Part shown: piece after piece, positions 25,451 to 34,779 of the stretch
How positions within the stretch are numbered: position 1 is the first letter of the stretch
How the letters are laid out: each line of letters begins with the position of its first letter
Assembly: GCF_003217235.1 (NCBI RefSeq)
Contig: NZ_QJTF01000016.1
Coordinates: 28,498-92,497, forward strand
Direction: 5' to 3'
DNA length: 64,000 bases
From: Paramesorhizobium leguminum
GTDB lineage: Bacteria; Pseudomonadota; Alphaproteobacteria; Rhizobiales; Rhizobiaceae
Program-made: the position numbers and the translations under genes
The notes under the pieces: model-generated
Databases searched by the model: none
Told to the model about the DNA's origin: nothing
The model's input: only the letters and a program-made list of their open reading frames with translations

Positions 25451-26698
25451 ATGAAAAAAAATAACATGAACAAAATTATTGGACAACAAATTCAAAAAGT
25501 TCCTCGGTTATTGCTTCGTAAGGTTCTTCAACGAAAGCTTGAGGAGCAGAACATCCATGATGATGGATTGCTGGAAGCCTTAACGGACCATATTTTATCC
25601 CAATCCGCAGAACAGTTTCGTTGGGAGGATGGAAGTGAAGGTACAGATAAAAACTTAACTTTAACGCTCACTGAGGAGGACTCAAATAACTTAATAAATG
25701 ACTATAAAAATTTTGTTGAGCTAAAAGTACCGAAATTGGTTCGGAATGTCATTAAATCCGGCGCTAAATTACAAGTAAAAAATTTAGGAAAGCGATGGGC
25801 TGAATTAAAAATAAACGATTTTAATGAAATGCGCCATTTTCGGGATCACCTAGAGTTGCGATGGGCTTCAGGGCTTGATGTGCTGCGTATGCTACTTATT
25901 GCTTCAAGAGAGATTGGGGAGACATTTTCACAAAAATTATTCCGATCAAAAGCAAAAAGAGGATTGGTGAAGCGCGAAGCAATTGTATTATTGCACATGC
26001 GTGCATGTCAAACAACTTTGGAAATTGTTACATTATTAGAAAATGGTCTTCCTGATGGAGCCTACGCACGCTGGCGAACGCTCTATGAAATTTCAGTTGT
26101 GGCTTTCGTTATTGATCGCTTTGGGGATGAAATTGCCGAACGATACCTAGCGCACGATTTGGTGAGTATGAGAGAATATATTATAAATGAATATAAACAT
26201 GAGGGTCGTAAGTATGAACCTCAATCTCTTGAGGGAGAAGAAAAAGAAATAGAGGAAGGGTTCCAAAGGGTTATAGCGGAATTTGGACAATCTTTTGCTG
26301 GGCCATATGGCTGGTCTGCTGATTCGCTGAGCTTGAAAAGCCCTCGTTTTCAAGATTTAGAGAAGGCAATAAATTGGGTGGCTCTCCCTCCGCAATATAA
26401 ATGGTCTAGTTATAAGATTCATGCCGGAGTAGCTGGTACTGTCAGGACTCTTGGATTTGTGGGGAATAATCATTTTATCCATGCTGGCGCGACGAATGCC
26501 GGTCTAGAAACGCCCGCGATAAATACAGCATTTTCACTTGTGCATATGACGTCGCTGCTTTTTGGCAAATTGAACGATATTGAAACACAAATACACCTTC
26601 GTTCTTTGATTTTGCTGCGCGATAAAGTCGTTAAGAAATGTCAAAAAACAGCGAGGAAATTAGAACAGGACGAACTGAATTTTCAAAAAGAACTCTGA
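25451..26698 (+). CDS. DUF5677-type protein, AT-rich, probably acquired
   Basis: A 415-residue protein, mostly helical, Lys/Glu/Asn-rich. The central part (HMRACQTTLEIVTLLENGLPDGAYARWRTLYEISVVAFVI, residues ~180-215) fits DUF5677, whose function is unknown. There is no signal peptide or clear enzyme motif. Base and codon use (AAA, ATT, TTA) differ sharply from its GC-rich neighbours, which points to horizontal transfer. GGGGAGA precedes two adjacent ATGs; 25451 is chosen for spacing, 25448 is possible. It starts just after the rsm22 remnant. A defence role is possible but not shown. Confidence 0.75.
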   Translation: MKKNNMNKIIGQQIQKVPRLLLRKVLQRKLEEQNIHDDGLLEALTDHILSQSAEQFRWEDGSEGTDKNLTLTLTEEDSNNLINDYKNFVELKVPKLVRNVIKSGAKLQVKNLGKRWAELKINDFNEMRHFRDHLELRWASGLDVLRMLLIASREIGETFSQKLFRSKAKRGLVKREAIVLLHMRACQTTLEIVTLLENGLPDGAYARWRTLYEISVVAFVIDRFGDEIAERYLAHDLVSMREYIINEYKHEGRKYEPQSLEGEEKEIEEGFQRVIAEFGQSFAGPYGWSADSLSLKSPRFQDLEKAINWVALPPQYKWSSYKIHAGVAGTVRTLGFVGNNHFIHAGATNAGLETPAINTAFSLVHMTSLLFGKLNDIETQIHLRSLILLRDKVVKKCQKTARKLEQDELNFQKEL

Positions 26699-26746
26699 AG
26701 GTAGGGATTTTTAGCGGAGTAATTTAGCATAGAAAGTTATAGCCCC

Positions 26747-27208
26747 TCACACCGGAATATTCGCCGTCTCCTTCACCTCCTCCATGACAGCATAAGTATG
26801 CGTCTCCCTTATCCCCGGTAGCGACAACAGCGCATCCGAGAGAAACCGGCGGTAGTGTTCCATGTCGGCGACGCGGGCTTTGACGAGGTAGTCGAAGCCG
26901 CCGGCTACCATGTGGCATTCCATCACGTCGGGGTTCTTGCGCGTGGCTTCGGCGAAGATGTCGAAGACTTCGGGCGTGGTGCGGTCGAGCTTGATTTCGA
27001 CGAAGACCAGCATCGAGCGGTCGAGCAGCTTGGGCGAGAGCCTTGCGGCATAGCCTGTTATATAGCCGTCGCGGGTGAGGCGCTTTACGCGTTCCGCCGT
27101 CGCCGTCTGCGACAGGTTGATGTGTTCGGCCAATTCGGTGTTGGTGAGCCTGCCATTGTCCTGCAGCGCGTGCAGGATCTTGCGGTCCATCTGGTCCAGG
27201 TCTTTCAT
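26747..27208 (-). CDS. putR: Lrp/AsnC-family regulator, probable PutR
   Basis: A 153-residue Lrp-type protein: N-terminal HTH (DRKILHALQDNGRLTNTELAEHINLSQTATAERVKRL) and C-terminal RAM domain (residues ~65-145) with GGFDYLVKARV. It is divergent from putA, the arrangement of PutR, a proline-responsive activator of putA in Agrobacterium, Rhodobacter and Brucella. The shared 164-base gap is AT-rich and should hold its operator. Confidence 0.88.
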   Translation of the reverse strand: MKDLDQMDRKILHALQDNGRLTNTELAEHINLSQTATAERVKRLTRDGYITGYAARLSPKLLDRSMLVFVEIKLDRTTPEVFDIFAEATRKNPDVMECHMVAGGFDYLVKARVADMEHYRRFLSDALLSLPGIRETHTYAVMEEVKETANIPV

Positions 27209-27372
27209 TCCCTAAAAATCCCCCTTTTTAAGGATAAATCGCTATGGGACGTTCATTAATCCGTGAGAACAACTATGTAAAATAAAATATATGGGTGAAA
27301 ACTCATTCGTTAGCCGCATTTACGCGAGGCTGGGCAGTTTGCCCGGCTGCAAAATGCTCCCAGGAGAAAAAC

Positions 27373-30300
27373 ATGACGGTCCAGGCCGCCCCCCGTGCTT
27401 CCGCAACGCCTTCTTCCCCGGCAACGGTGATCGCGCCGTTTTCGGCGCCTTATGCGCCGGATGACAATATAGTCGTTCCCGCGCTTTTGAAGGATGTCAG
27501 CTTCAGCGCGGAAGCCAACCGGCGCATCGATGAGCGGGCGGGGGGGTATATCGCCTCGATCCGCGCGCAGGCGAGCGGCATTGGCGGGGTGGAGGATTTC
27601 CTGCGCGAATATGGGCTTTCCACGCGTGAAGGTCTCGCGCTGATGGTGCTGGCGGAGGCGCTTTTGCGGGTGCCGGATGCGGCCACGCAGGACAAGCTCA
27701 TCGAGGACAAGCTGAAGCAGGGCCGCTGGTCGGAATATGAGGCGCAGGGCGACACCTGGTTCGTCTCGGCCTCGGCCTGGGCGCTCGGCCTTTCCGCCAA
27801 GGTGATCAAGCCGGGCGAGACGCCGGAGGGCGTCATTGCTTCGCTGGTCAAGCGCATGGGCCTGCCGACGGTGCGCACGGCGACCAAGCAGGCGATGCGG
27901 TTTCTGGGCCATCATTTCGTGCTGGGCGAGACCATAGCGGAAGCATTGAAGCGGGCGCGTGCGAGCGAGGCCAAGGGCTATCGCCATTCCTTCGACATGC
28001 TGGGCGAGGGCGCGCGGACGCTGGCCGACGCCAAGCGCTATTACAAGTCTTATGCCGACGCGATCGATGCCATCGGCAAGGCGACGGGCAGCAAGCCTTT
28101 GCCTGACCGTATGGGCATTTCGGTCAAGCTCTCGGCGCTGCATCCGCGGTATCTCGCGACGCATCGCGAGCAGGTGCTGGAGGAGCTGGTGCCGGATGTG
28201 CTGGCCTTGGCGCAGAAGGCGATGGCCTATGATCTCAACTTCACCATCGACGCGGAGGAGGCGGACCGGCTGGAACTTTCGCTCGACGTGATCGACCGGG
28301 TGTTCGCCGATCCTTCGCTTGAAGGCTGGGACGGTTTCGGCCTCGCCATTCAGGCCTATCAGAAGCGGGCATTGCAGGTGATCGAGCATATCGAGCGGCT
28401 CACGGAAAAGCTTGGGCGGCGCATGATGGTGCGGCTCGTCAAGGGCGCCTATTGGGACACGGAGGTGAAGCGCGGGCAGGAGCGGGGGCTGGCGGATTAT
28501 CCTGTTTTCACGCGCAAGCCGGCGACGGATGCTTCTTACTTGGCTTGCGCCAAGCGGATGCTTAGCGCACGCCCGCGCATCTTCCCGCAATTCGCCACGC
28601 ATAATGCGCTGACGGTCGCCACGATTCTGGAGATAGCGGGCGGCGACAAGAGCGGCTTCGAGTTCCAGCGGCTGCATGGCATGGGCGAGAGCCTTTACAA
28701 GCAGATCACCGAAAAGGGCGAGAAGATCGCCTGCCGCATCTATGCGCCTGTTGGAGGCTATCGCGACCTGCTCGCCTATCTTGTGCGGCGGCTTCTGGAA
28801 AACGGCGCCAATTCCTCCTTCGTCTCGATGGTGGGCGATGAGAACATACCGATTTCCGAGCTGCTGGTGCGCCCGGCGCAAAAGCTGGAAGACGGCAGGG
28901 GCTATCGTAACCCGGCCATTCCATTGCCGCCCCAGCTTTATGGCAAGCGGCGCAATTCGGCGGGCATCGAATTCGGCGACCGCAAGGAACTGGCCGGGCT
29001 TTTGACCGGCATTGCCGCCATCAGGCGCAATGTGGATGCGGTGCCGCTCATTCCCGGTGTCACGGTGTTGAACCAGACGGAGCGGGTGACGTCGCCGGTC
29101 GATGGAAGCCAGGTCGGCACGGTGGTTCCGGCCACTGCGGAAGATGCCGGGCGGGCTGTCGAGGCCGCGCGCAAGGGCTTTGTCAAATGGTCGCGTGTGG
29201 CTGTGGAAGAACGGGCGGTGGCGCTGGAGCGGGCGAGCGATCTTCTGGAAGCAAACCGCGACCGGCTGATGGATTTGCTGACGCGCGAGGCGGGCAAGAC
29301 GCTCGATGACGGTATCGCCGAAATCCGCGAGGCGGTGGATTTCTGCCGCTATTACGCGGCGGAGGGGCGTCGCCAGTTCGGCCATGATCAGGTCATGCCG
29401 GGGCCGACGGGCGAGGACGACCGGCTGCGCCATCGCGGGCGCGGCGTGTTCGTTTGCATATCCCCTTGGAATTTCCCGCTGGCGATTTTCCTTGGCCAGG
29501 TGACGGCGGCGCTTGCCGCGGGCAATGCGGTGATCGCCAAGCCGGCGCCGCAGACGCCGCTCATCGCCTTCGAGGCGGTGAAGCTGCTGCATGAGGCAGG
29601 CGTTCCCAAGGATGCCGTGCTCTATGTGCCGGGTGATGGCGCTGTCGGCGCGGCGCTCACCGCGCACCCAAGCATCGGCGGCGTCGCCTTCACCGGCTCG
29701 ACCAAGACCGCCTGGGCAATCAACCGGACGCTTGCCGCCAAGGATGGCCCTATCGTGCCGCTGATCGCCGAAACGGGCGGCTTGAACGCGATGGTCGTGG
29801 ACGCGACGGCGCTGGCCGAACAGGTGACGGACGATGTCGTCATGTCCGCCTTCCGCTCCGCCGGGCAGCGCTGTTCGGCGCTGCGCATCCTCTATCTGCA
29901 GGAGGATGTGGCCGATTCGATGCTCGAGATGATCGAGGGTGCGGCGCGGGAATTGGTGCTCGACGATCCGGCGTTGCCGTCAACGGATATAGGGCCGATC
30001 ATCGATGAGGCGCAGCGGACGATGCTGGCGGAGCACATTACGGAAATGAAGAAGACGCAGAAGGTCAGCTTCGCCGGAACCGCGCCGAAGGAAGGCATTT
30101 TCTTCGCGCCGCATATCGTTGAGCTGGATCGCCCGGAAGCGCTGACGCGCGAAGTGTTCGGACCGATCCTGCATGTCGTGCGCTGGAAGGCGAGCGAACT
30201 CGACAAGGTGCTCGATTCCATCGCCGCTACCGGATACGGCCTCACCTTCGGGCTGCACACGCGCATCGAGGCGACGGTTGCCAAGGCGGTGGACCGGCTG

Positions 30301-30501
30301 GATGTCGGCAATATCTATGTCAACCGCAACATGATCGGCGCGGTGGTGGGCACGCAGCCCTTTGGCGGCTCGGGACTTTCCGGCACCGGGCCGAAGGCAG
30401 GCGGTCCGACCTATCTCACGCGCTTTGCGCTGGAGCAGGTGGTGTCGGTCAACACGGCCGCCGCGGGCGGAAACGCCAGCCTCATCGCTATGGGCGAATG
30501 A
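27373..30501 (+). CDS. putA: Bifunctional proline dehydrogenase / P5C dehydrogenase PutA
   Basis: A 1042-residue enzyme that oxidises proline to P5C with FAD (PRODH, residues ~140-480, e.g. RLVKGAYWDTEVKRG and YAPVGGYRDLLAYLVRR) and then P5C to glutamate with NAD (residues ~530-1000), with the ALDH catalytic Cys834 in SAGQRCSA and AETGG upstream. It lacks the ribbon-helix-helix domain of long enterobacterial PutA, which fits a separate regulator, PutR. ATG 27373 follows GGAGAAAAAC; earlier in-frame codons have no ribosome site. Confidence 0.96.
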   Translation: MTVQAAPRASATPSSPATVIAPFSAPYAPDDNIVVPALLKDVSFSAEANRRIDERAGGYIASIRAQASGIGGVEDFLREYGLSTREGLALMVLAEALLRVPDAATQDKLIEDKLKQGRWSEYEAQGDTWFVSASAWALGLSAKVIKPGETPEGVIASLVKRMGLPTVRTATKQAMRFLGHHFVLGETIAEALKRARASEAKGYRHSFDMLGEGARTLADAKRYYKSYADAIDAIGKATGSKPLPDRMGISVKLSALHPRYLATHREQVLEELVPDVLALAQKAMAYDLNFTIDAEEADRLELSLDVIDRVFADPSLEGWDGFGLAIQAYQKRALQVIEHIERLTEKLGRRMMVRLVKGAYWDTEVKRGQERGLADYPVFTRKPATDASYLACAKRMLSARPRIFPQFATHNALTVATILEIAGGDKSGFEFQRLHGMGESLYKQITEKGEKIACRIYAPVGGYRDLLAYLVRRLLENGANSSFVSMVGDENIPISELLVRPAQKLEDGRGYRNPAIPLPPQLYGKRRNSAGIEFGDRKELAGLLTGIAAIRRNVDAVPLIPGVTVLNQTERVTSPVDGSQVGTVVPATAEDAGRAVEAARKGFVKWSRVAVEERAVALERASDLLEANRDRLMDLLTREAGKTLDDGIAEIREAVDFCRYYAAEGRRQFGHDQVMPGPTGEDDRLRHRGRGVFVCISPWNFPLAIFLGQVTAALAAGNAVIAKPAPQTPLIAFEAVKLLHEAGVPKDAVLYVPGDGAVGAALTAHPSIGGVAFTGSTKTAWAINRTLAAKDGPIVPLIAETGGLNAMVVDATALAEQVTDDVVMSAFRSAGQRCSALRILYLQEDVADSMLEMIEGAARELVLDDPALPSTDIGPIIDEAQRTMLAEHITEMKKTQKVSFAGTAPKEGIFFAPHIVELDRPEALTREVFGPILHVVRWKASELDKVLDSIAATGYGLTFGLHTRIEATVAKAVDRLDVGNIYVNRNMIGAVVGTQPFGGSGLSGTGPKAGGPTYLTRFALEQVVSVNTAAAGGNASLIAMGE

Positions 30502-30595
30502 CAGCGCGCATGCAGCCCAAGCGAGTCCGCTGGGCTGCATACTTCTTCAATGCTCGCTTCGGTAGTATTTTAGTAAGGATAGTTTCAACGTAAAT

Positions 30596-30628
30596 GCGAA
30601 AAAAGCTTCCGAGCGAAGCTTTTTTCGC
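30596..30628. terminator. Symmetric terminator downstream of putA
   Basis: Perfect 14-base stem GCGAAAAAAGCTTC / GAAGCTTTTTTCGC with loop CGAGC. It contains A and T runs on both sides, so it could stop transcription from either direction. Lies 95 bases after the putA stop. Confidence 0.8.
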
Positions 30629-30749
30629 TTGCGAATCATTACAACCCAAGATAAGTATATATCCATACTAAATGCTTTTAAGCACGTAGTAGTTGCGAGT
30701 TCCCCGATACCCGAATATTGACATCCGGTATTCGGCTAAAGATCAGGTT

Positions 30750-30845
30750 TAGGGTTTCCGCCCCCGCCTACAACCCTTGCCTGATATTGTCCATGTTCTT
30801 GGGCAATGAAAGTCCGGACCGCTTCCACGGTCCGGACTTTTCTTA
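30750..30845 (+). ncRNA. Possible small RNA ending in a strong terminator
   Basis: The putA-antitoxin gap (30502-31006) has no gene. A TTGACA hexamer at 30718-30723 is followed by about 90 bases with a pyrimidine- and C-rich stretch (TTTCCGCCCCCGCC, a possible anti-Shine-Dalgarno) and a near-perfect terminator, AAAGTCCGGACC / GGTCCGGACTTT (30809-30840) then TCTTATTT. The -10 is not clear, so the 5' end is a guess. It could instead be only a terminator. Confidence 0.35.
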
Positions 30846-30891
30846 TTTAATTCCCCATAAGGGGCGGTAAACTTTAAGCCTCGGCCTGTAT

Positions 30892-30995
30892 CCCGTCATC
30901 CTCGCCCTTGTGGCGAGGATCTACTGCCGGTGCAATTTTCAAAGCATTACTTGTGGATCTCGGCAGATCCTCGCCATAAGGGCGAGGATGACGGG
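30892..30995. repeat. Repeat family C, copy 3
   Basis: Inverted arms CCCGTCATCCTCGCCCTTGT and ATAAGGGCGAGGATGACGGG, with GGCGAGGATCTACTGCC / GGCAGATCCTCGCC inside. Same design as C1 and C2 with base changes matched on both arms. Its right end lies close to the antitoxin gene stop. Confidence 0.85.
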
Positions 30996-31006
30996 AAAGG
31001 CGCGGC

Positions 31007-31270
31007 TCATGCGGGAAAACCGTTCTCGTCATAGAGGAAATCCTGACTGCGCGCGGCACTTGGTCCGGGCGTAGCTTTCCCTGCAGCGGACGCGCGAATT
31101 TCCGCAATCGCCTCCATGCGCCTTTTGAATTCCTCCGGCGATACTTCGGGTTCCGGCACCAGCCGCACGGCGGCATTCCCCTGACCTGTCAGGATCACTT
31201 CATCTCCCGCCTCGGCACGGCGTACCAAATCGGCAAGTTGCTCTTTCGCTTCTGCAACGGATATGCGCAT
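31007..31270 (-). CDS. Phd/YefM-type antitoxin without an adjacent toxin
   Basis: An 87-residue protein with the Phd/YefM N-terminus MRISVAEAKEQLADLVRRAEAGDEVILTG...AVRLVP, a DNA-binding dimer fold, and a polar C-terminal toxin-binding tail (YDENGFPA). A VapC or Doc toxin gene usually follows, but downstream on the minus strand there is only repeat C3 and the terminator region. It is therefore an orphan or acts on a distant toxin. Divergent to trpL. Confidence 0.8.
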   Translation of the reverse strand: MRISVAEAKEQLADLVRRAEAGDEVILTGQGNAAVRLVPEPEVSPEEFKRRMEAIAEIRASAAGKATPGPSAARSQDFLYDENGFPA

Positions 31271-31392
31271 TGCGGTCTCCTGTCGTCGAGACTTCCCACG
31301 ATGGCTTCCAGTTTATCATAAGCGCCCTTCCGGTGTAAGAGAGCAAACTTTCCAGTTGCAAGACGCACAAGTCGGGGCTAACAATTCCGCTC

Positions 31393-31446
31393 ATGAACAA
31401 TACGCGCGTTATCAAGACCAAGAATGGCTGGTGGTGGGTCCGCTGA
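31393..31446 (+). CDS. trpL: trp leader peptide TrpL
   Basis: A 17-residue frame, MNNTRVIKTKNGWWWVR, with three successive Trp codons before the stop. Ribosome stalling at these codons when charged tRNA-Trp is scarce would let trpE transcription proceed. It matches the leader upstream of trpE(G) in Sinorhizobium and relatives, where the attenuated RNA also acts in trans as a small RNA. A terminator hairpin follows at 31490-31520. Confidence 0.92.
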   Translation: MNNTRVIKTKNGWWWVR

Positions 31447-31488
31447 AGCGGCCACGCAGTCGTTTTTGCACGCGCGCAAAAAGGAACA

Positions 31489-31520
31489 GGGCCGCAACGG
31501 GATTTCCGGGCGGCCTTTTT
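31489..31520 (+). terminator. trp attenuator terminator
   Basis: Stem GGCCG...CGGCC with an inner pair CGGG/CCGGG-like region, followed by TTTTTGTTT. Upstream GCGGCCACGC and CACGCGCGC segments can form the alternative pairs. Released RNA from trpL to here would be about 130 nt, the expected size of rnTrpL. Confidence 0.85.
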
Positions 31521-31582
31521 GTTTAGCCGTCCGCTTAATAAGCCGCCAAGGCTAAGGGCAACGAAGCTAAAGGACTGATGGC

Positions 31583-33763
31583 ATGACTGCCGAGAACGAA
31601 GTGCATGATTATGTGACCGCCGGCGGCATCGGCATTGCGCGGACGCGGGTTGCCACGGCTTATGCCGGCGCGATCGAAGCCAGCATCGATGCGCTGGACG
31701 GGCGGCGCGGCGCGGTTTTCTCTTCCAATTATGAATATCCGGGGCGCTATACGCGCTGGGATACGGCGATCATCGATCCGCCTGTCATGATCACTTCGAA
31801 CGGTCGGCGCATGAAGATCGAGGCGCTCAATGCGCGCGGGGCCGTGCTGCTGCGACCGATCCTCGATGTGCTCGAGCGTCTGCCTGATGTGACTGTTGTC
31901 GCGGCGGAGGAAAAGCTGATCGAGCTGACCATCGCCGAGCCGCAACGGTATTTCACAGAAGAGGAGCGCTCGCGCGCGCCTTCGGTGTTCACGGCCCTGC
32001 GTGCTATCGTCGGCCTGTTCTTTTCACAGGACGACGCCAGCCTTGGGCTCTATGGCGCATTCGGGTATGACCTCGCTTTCCAGTTCGATCCCATTGCATT
32101 CAAGCTTAAGCGTCCCGACGACCAGCGCGATCTGGTGCTTTATCTCCCCGACGAGATATTGGTCTGCGACCACTATTCGGCCAAGGCGTGGTTCGACCGG
32201 TATGAGTTTTCCTTCGAGGGAACCTCCACGGAAGGGCTGCCGCGCGAGACCAAGGCCGAGCCGTTCCAGCCTTCGGCCAGCATCCCGCCGCGCGGCGATC
32301 ATCATCCGGGCGAGTTCGCGCAACTGGTCGAGAAGGCAAAGGAGAGCTTCAAGCGCGGCGATCTTTTCGAGGTGGTGCCGGGTCAGACCTTCTATGAGCG
32401 CTGCGAGACCAAGCCCTCGGAGATTTCGCGCCGGCTGAAGGCGATCAATCCGTCGCCCTATTCCTTCTTCATCAATCTGGGCGAGGGGGAATATCTGGTG
32501 GGCGCCTCGCCGGAGATGTTCGTGCGGGTCAATGGCCGGCGGATCGAGACCTGCCCGATTTCGGGCACGATCAAGCGCGGCGACGATGCGATCTCGGATT
32601 CGGAACAGATCCTCAAGCTGCTCAACTCCAAGAAGGACGAATCCGAACTGACCATGTGCTCGGATGTCGACCGCAACGACAAGAGCCGGGTGTGCGAGCC
32701 GGGCTCCGTCCGGGTCATCGGGCGGCGGCAGATCGAGATGTATTCGCGGCTGATCCACACCGTCGATCATATCGAGGGTCGCTTGCGCGAAGGCATGGAC
32801 GCCTTCGACGGGTTCCTGAGCCATGCCTGGGCCGTGACGGTGACGGGGGCGCCGAAGCTCTGGGCGATGCGTTTCATCGAGGAAAACGAAAAGAGCCCGC
32901 GCGCCTGGTATGGCGGCGCGATCGGCATGGTGCATTTCAACGGCGACATGAACACCGGCCTGACGCTGCGCACCATCCGCATCAAGGATGGCATCGCGCA
33001 GGTGCGGGCGGGCGCGACGCTGCTCTACGATTCCATTCCCGAAGAGGAAGAGGCTGAGACGGAACTGAAGGCCTCCGCCATGCTCTCGGCCATTCGCGAC
33101 GCGCACAAGCCCAATGCGGGCGGAGAGGCGCGCGCAGCGTCCCGCGTCGGCGAGGGGCTGTCGATCCTGCTCGTCGACCACGAGGATTCCTTCGTGCACA
33201 CGCTGGCGAATTATTTCCGCCAGACCGGCGCGACGGTTTCAACGGTTCGCTCGCCGGTGGCGGAAGAACTGTTCGACCGGATCAAGCCGGACTTGGTCGT
33301 GCTTTCGCCTGGTCCAGGCAAGCCTGATGATTTCGACTGCAAAGGAACCATCGCCAAGGCGCGCGAGCGCAACCTGCCGATCTTCGGCGTCTGCCTCGGA
33401 TTGCAGGCGCTCGCGGAGGCCTATGGCGGCACGCTCAGGCAATTGCATGAGCCGATGCACGGCAAGCCGTCGCGCATCCGTGTGCTCAAGCAGGGCCGCA
33501 TCTTCTCCGGCCTTCCGAAAGAGGTGACCGTCGGGCGCTATCACTCGATCTTCGCCGATCCGGTGCGCCTGCCGGACGAATTCATCGTTACGGCAGAGAC
33601 GGAGGACGGCGTCATCATGGCGTTCGAGCACAAGAAGGAGCCGATCGCGGCGGTGCAGTTCCACCCCGAATCGATTATGACGCTGGGCCATGACGCCGGA
33701 ATGCGCATGATCGAAAATGTCGTGGCGCATCTGCCAAGGCGGGCGAAAGAACGAGCGGCGTGA
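31583..33763 (+). CDS. trpE: Anthranilate synthase TrpE-TrpG fusion
   Basis: A 726-residue fusion typical of Rhizobiales. Residues 1-510 are the chorismate-binding component I ([47 protein letters not shown]). Residues ~530-726 are the glutamine amidotransferase: VLSPGPGKP, nucleophile Cys604 in GVCLGLQ, and AVQFHPES with the catalytic His and Glu. It makes anthranilate, the first step of tryptophan synthesis. Control is by the upstream trpL attenuator; feedback by Trp is expected for the family. Confidence 0.96.
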   Translation: MTAENEVHDYVTAGGIGIARTRVATAYAGAIEASIDALDGRRGAVFSSNYEYPGRYTRWDTAIIDPPVMITSNGRRMKIEALNARGAVLLRPILDVLERLPDVTVVAAEEKLIELTIAEPQRYFTEEERSRAPSVFTALRAIVGLFFSQDDASLGLYGAFGYDLAFQFDPIAFKLKRPDDQRDLVLYLPDEILVCDHYSAKAWFDRYEFSFEGTSTEGLPRETKAEPFQPSASIPPRGDHHPGEFAQLVEKAKESFKRGDLFEVVPGQTFYERCETKPSEISRRLKAINPSPYSFFINLGEGEYLVGASPEMFVRVNGRRIETCPISGTIKRGDDAISDSEQILKLLNSKKDESELTMCSDVDRNDKSRVCEPGSVRVIGRRQIEMYSRLIHTVDHIEGRLREGMDAFDGFLSHAWAVTVTGAPKLWAMRFIEENEKSPRAWYGGAIGMVHFNGDMNTGLTLRTIRIKDGIAQVRAGATLLYDSIPEEEEAETELKASAMLSAIRDAHKPNAGGEARAASRVGEGLSILLVDHEDSFVHTLANYFRQTGATVSTVRSPVAEELFDRIKPDLVVLSPGPGKPDDFDCKGTIAKARERNLPIFGVCLGLQALAEAYGGTLRQLHEPMHGKPSRIRVLKQGRIFSGLPKEVTVGRYHSIFADPVRLPDEFIVTAETEDGVIMAFEHKKEPIAAVQFHPESIMTLGHDAGMRMIENVVAHLPRRAKERAA

Positions 33764-33770
33764 AGGAATA

Positions 33771-33850
33771 GTGAGCGGTGAGCAGTAAGCCGTGAGCAGA
33801 GATCGCTATTTCGCTGCTCACTGCTCACTGCTCACGGCTTACTGCTCACT
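33771..33850. repeat. Family F inverted/tandem repeat (CTGCTCAC type)
   Basis: GTGAGCGGTGAGCAGTAAGC... on the left and ...CACTGCTCACTGCTCACGGC-TTACTGCTCAC on the right form an inverted repeat; the arms themselves are short tandem TGCTCAC units. It fills the trpE-CDF gap. Confidence 0.8.
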
Positions 33851-33861
33851 CGGGGAACCCT

Positions 33862-34770
33862 ATGGACGCGAAGAAAAAGATTCAGCTTCTCTCCGCCTGG
33901 TCCATCCCGGTCGCGGCTTGCGTTCTTGCGCTGAAATATGTCGCCTTCGCCATCACCGGCTCAGTGGCGCTTTATTCCGATGCGCTTGAATCCATCGTCA
34001 ATGTGATCGCGGCCTTCGCCGCCTGGTGGGCGATCCGCGTCAGCCACAAGCCAGCCGACCAGAACCATCCTTTCGGCCATCATAAGGCTGAATATTTTTC
34101 GGCGGTGCTCGAAGGCGTGCTCATCGTTCTGGCGGCGCTGCTGATTTTCCACCAGGCCTGGGGAGCGTTGCAGGCGCCGCGGACGCTGACCGATCCCTGG
34201 GTCGGTCTCGCCATCAATGGCGTGGCATGCGTCGTCAATTTCGTGTGGGCGCTTGTCCTCGTCCGCGCTGGTACCCAGGAAAAGTCTCCGGCGCTTCTCG
34301 CCGACGGCAAGCACATCATGACCGATGTGGTCACCTCGGCCGGGGTGGTTATCGGCCTCGTCGCGGCGGTATTCACGGGCTGGGATGTCCTCGATCCGCT
34401 TCTGGCGGTGATCGTTGCCCTCAACATCCTCTGGCAGGGCTGGCATGTCATCAATTCGTCGGTGCAGGGGCTGATGGATGTGGGCGTCGAGCTTGACGAG
34501 ACCATCCGCATCCGCGACGTCATTTCAGCCAATGCGAGCGGGGCGCTTGAGGTGCACGATCTCAAAACCCGCATCGCCGGCCGCGCCACCTTCATCGAGT
34601 TCCACATGGTGGTGGAAGCCAAGATGAGCGTCGGCGACGCGCATGTCATCTGCGACCGCATCGAGGACGCGCTGAAGGCGATGATCCCGAGCGCCCGTGT
34701 GGTTATCCATGTGGAGCCGGAGGAAGAGGCGAAGCTGCCGAGGGGAACGGCCGCGGTGCCGTTTGCTTGA
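33862..34770 (+). CDS. Cation diffusion facilitator (CDF) metal efflux protein
   Basis: A 302-residue protein with about five to six membrane helices (residues ~15-215) and a cytoplasmic C-terminal metal-sensing domain (~225-290). CDF landmarks are YSDALESIVNVIAAF with a metal-binding Asp, HPFGHHKAEYFSAV, and HIMTDVVTSAG. It exchanges Zn, Fe or similar cations for protons; the exact metal cannot be told. No metal-responsive regulator is adjacent. Confidence 0.88.
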   Translation: MDAKKKIQLLSAWSIPVAACVLALKYVAFAITGSVALYSDALESIVNVIAAFAAWWAIRVSHKPADQNHPFGHHKAEYFSAVLEGVLIVLAALLIFHQAWGALQAPRTLTDPWVGLAINGVACVVNFVWALVLVRAGTQEKSPALLADGKHIMTDVVTSAGVVIGLVAAVFTGWDVLDPLLAVIVALNILWQGWHVINSSVQGLMDVGVELDETIRIRDVISANASGALEVHDLKTRIAGRATFIEFHMVVEAKMSVGDAHVICDRIEDALKAMIPSARVVIHVEPEEEAKLPRGTAAVPFA

Positions 34771-34779
34771 GGATTGGCA

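Noticed and set aside
27310..29667. 785-codon minus-strand frame opposite putA
   Set aside because: Antisense shadow of a third-position GC bias; Arg/His/Pro-rich, no domain.
30502..31006. Metabolite riboswitch
   Set aside because: No known aptamer core (TPP, cobalamin, SAM, glycine) was recognised here or elsewhere in the window.
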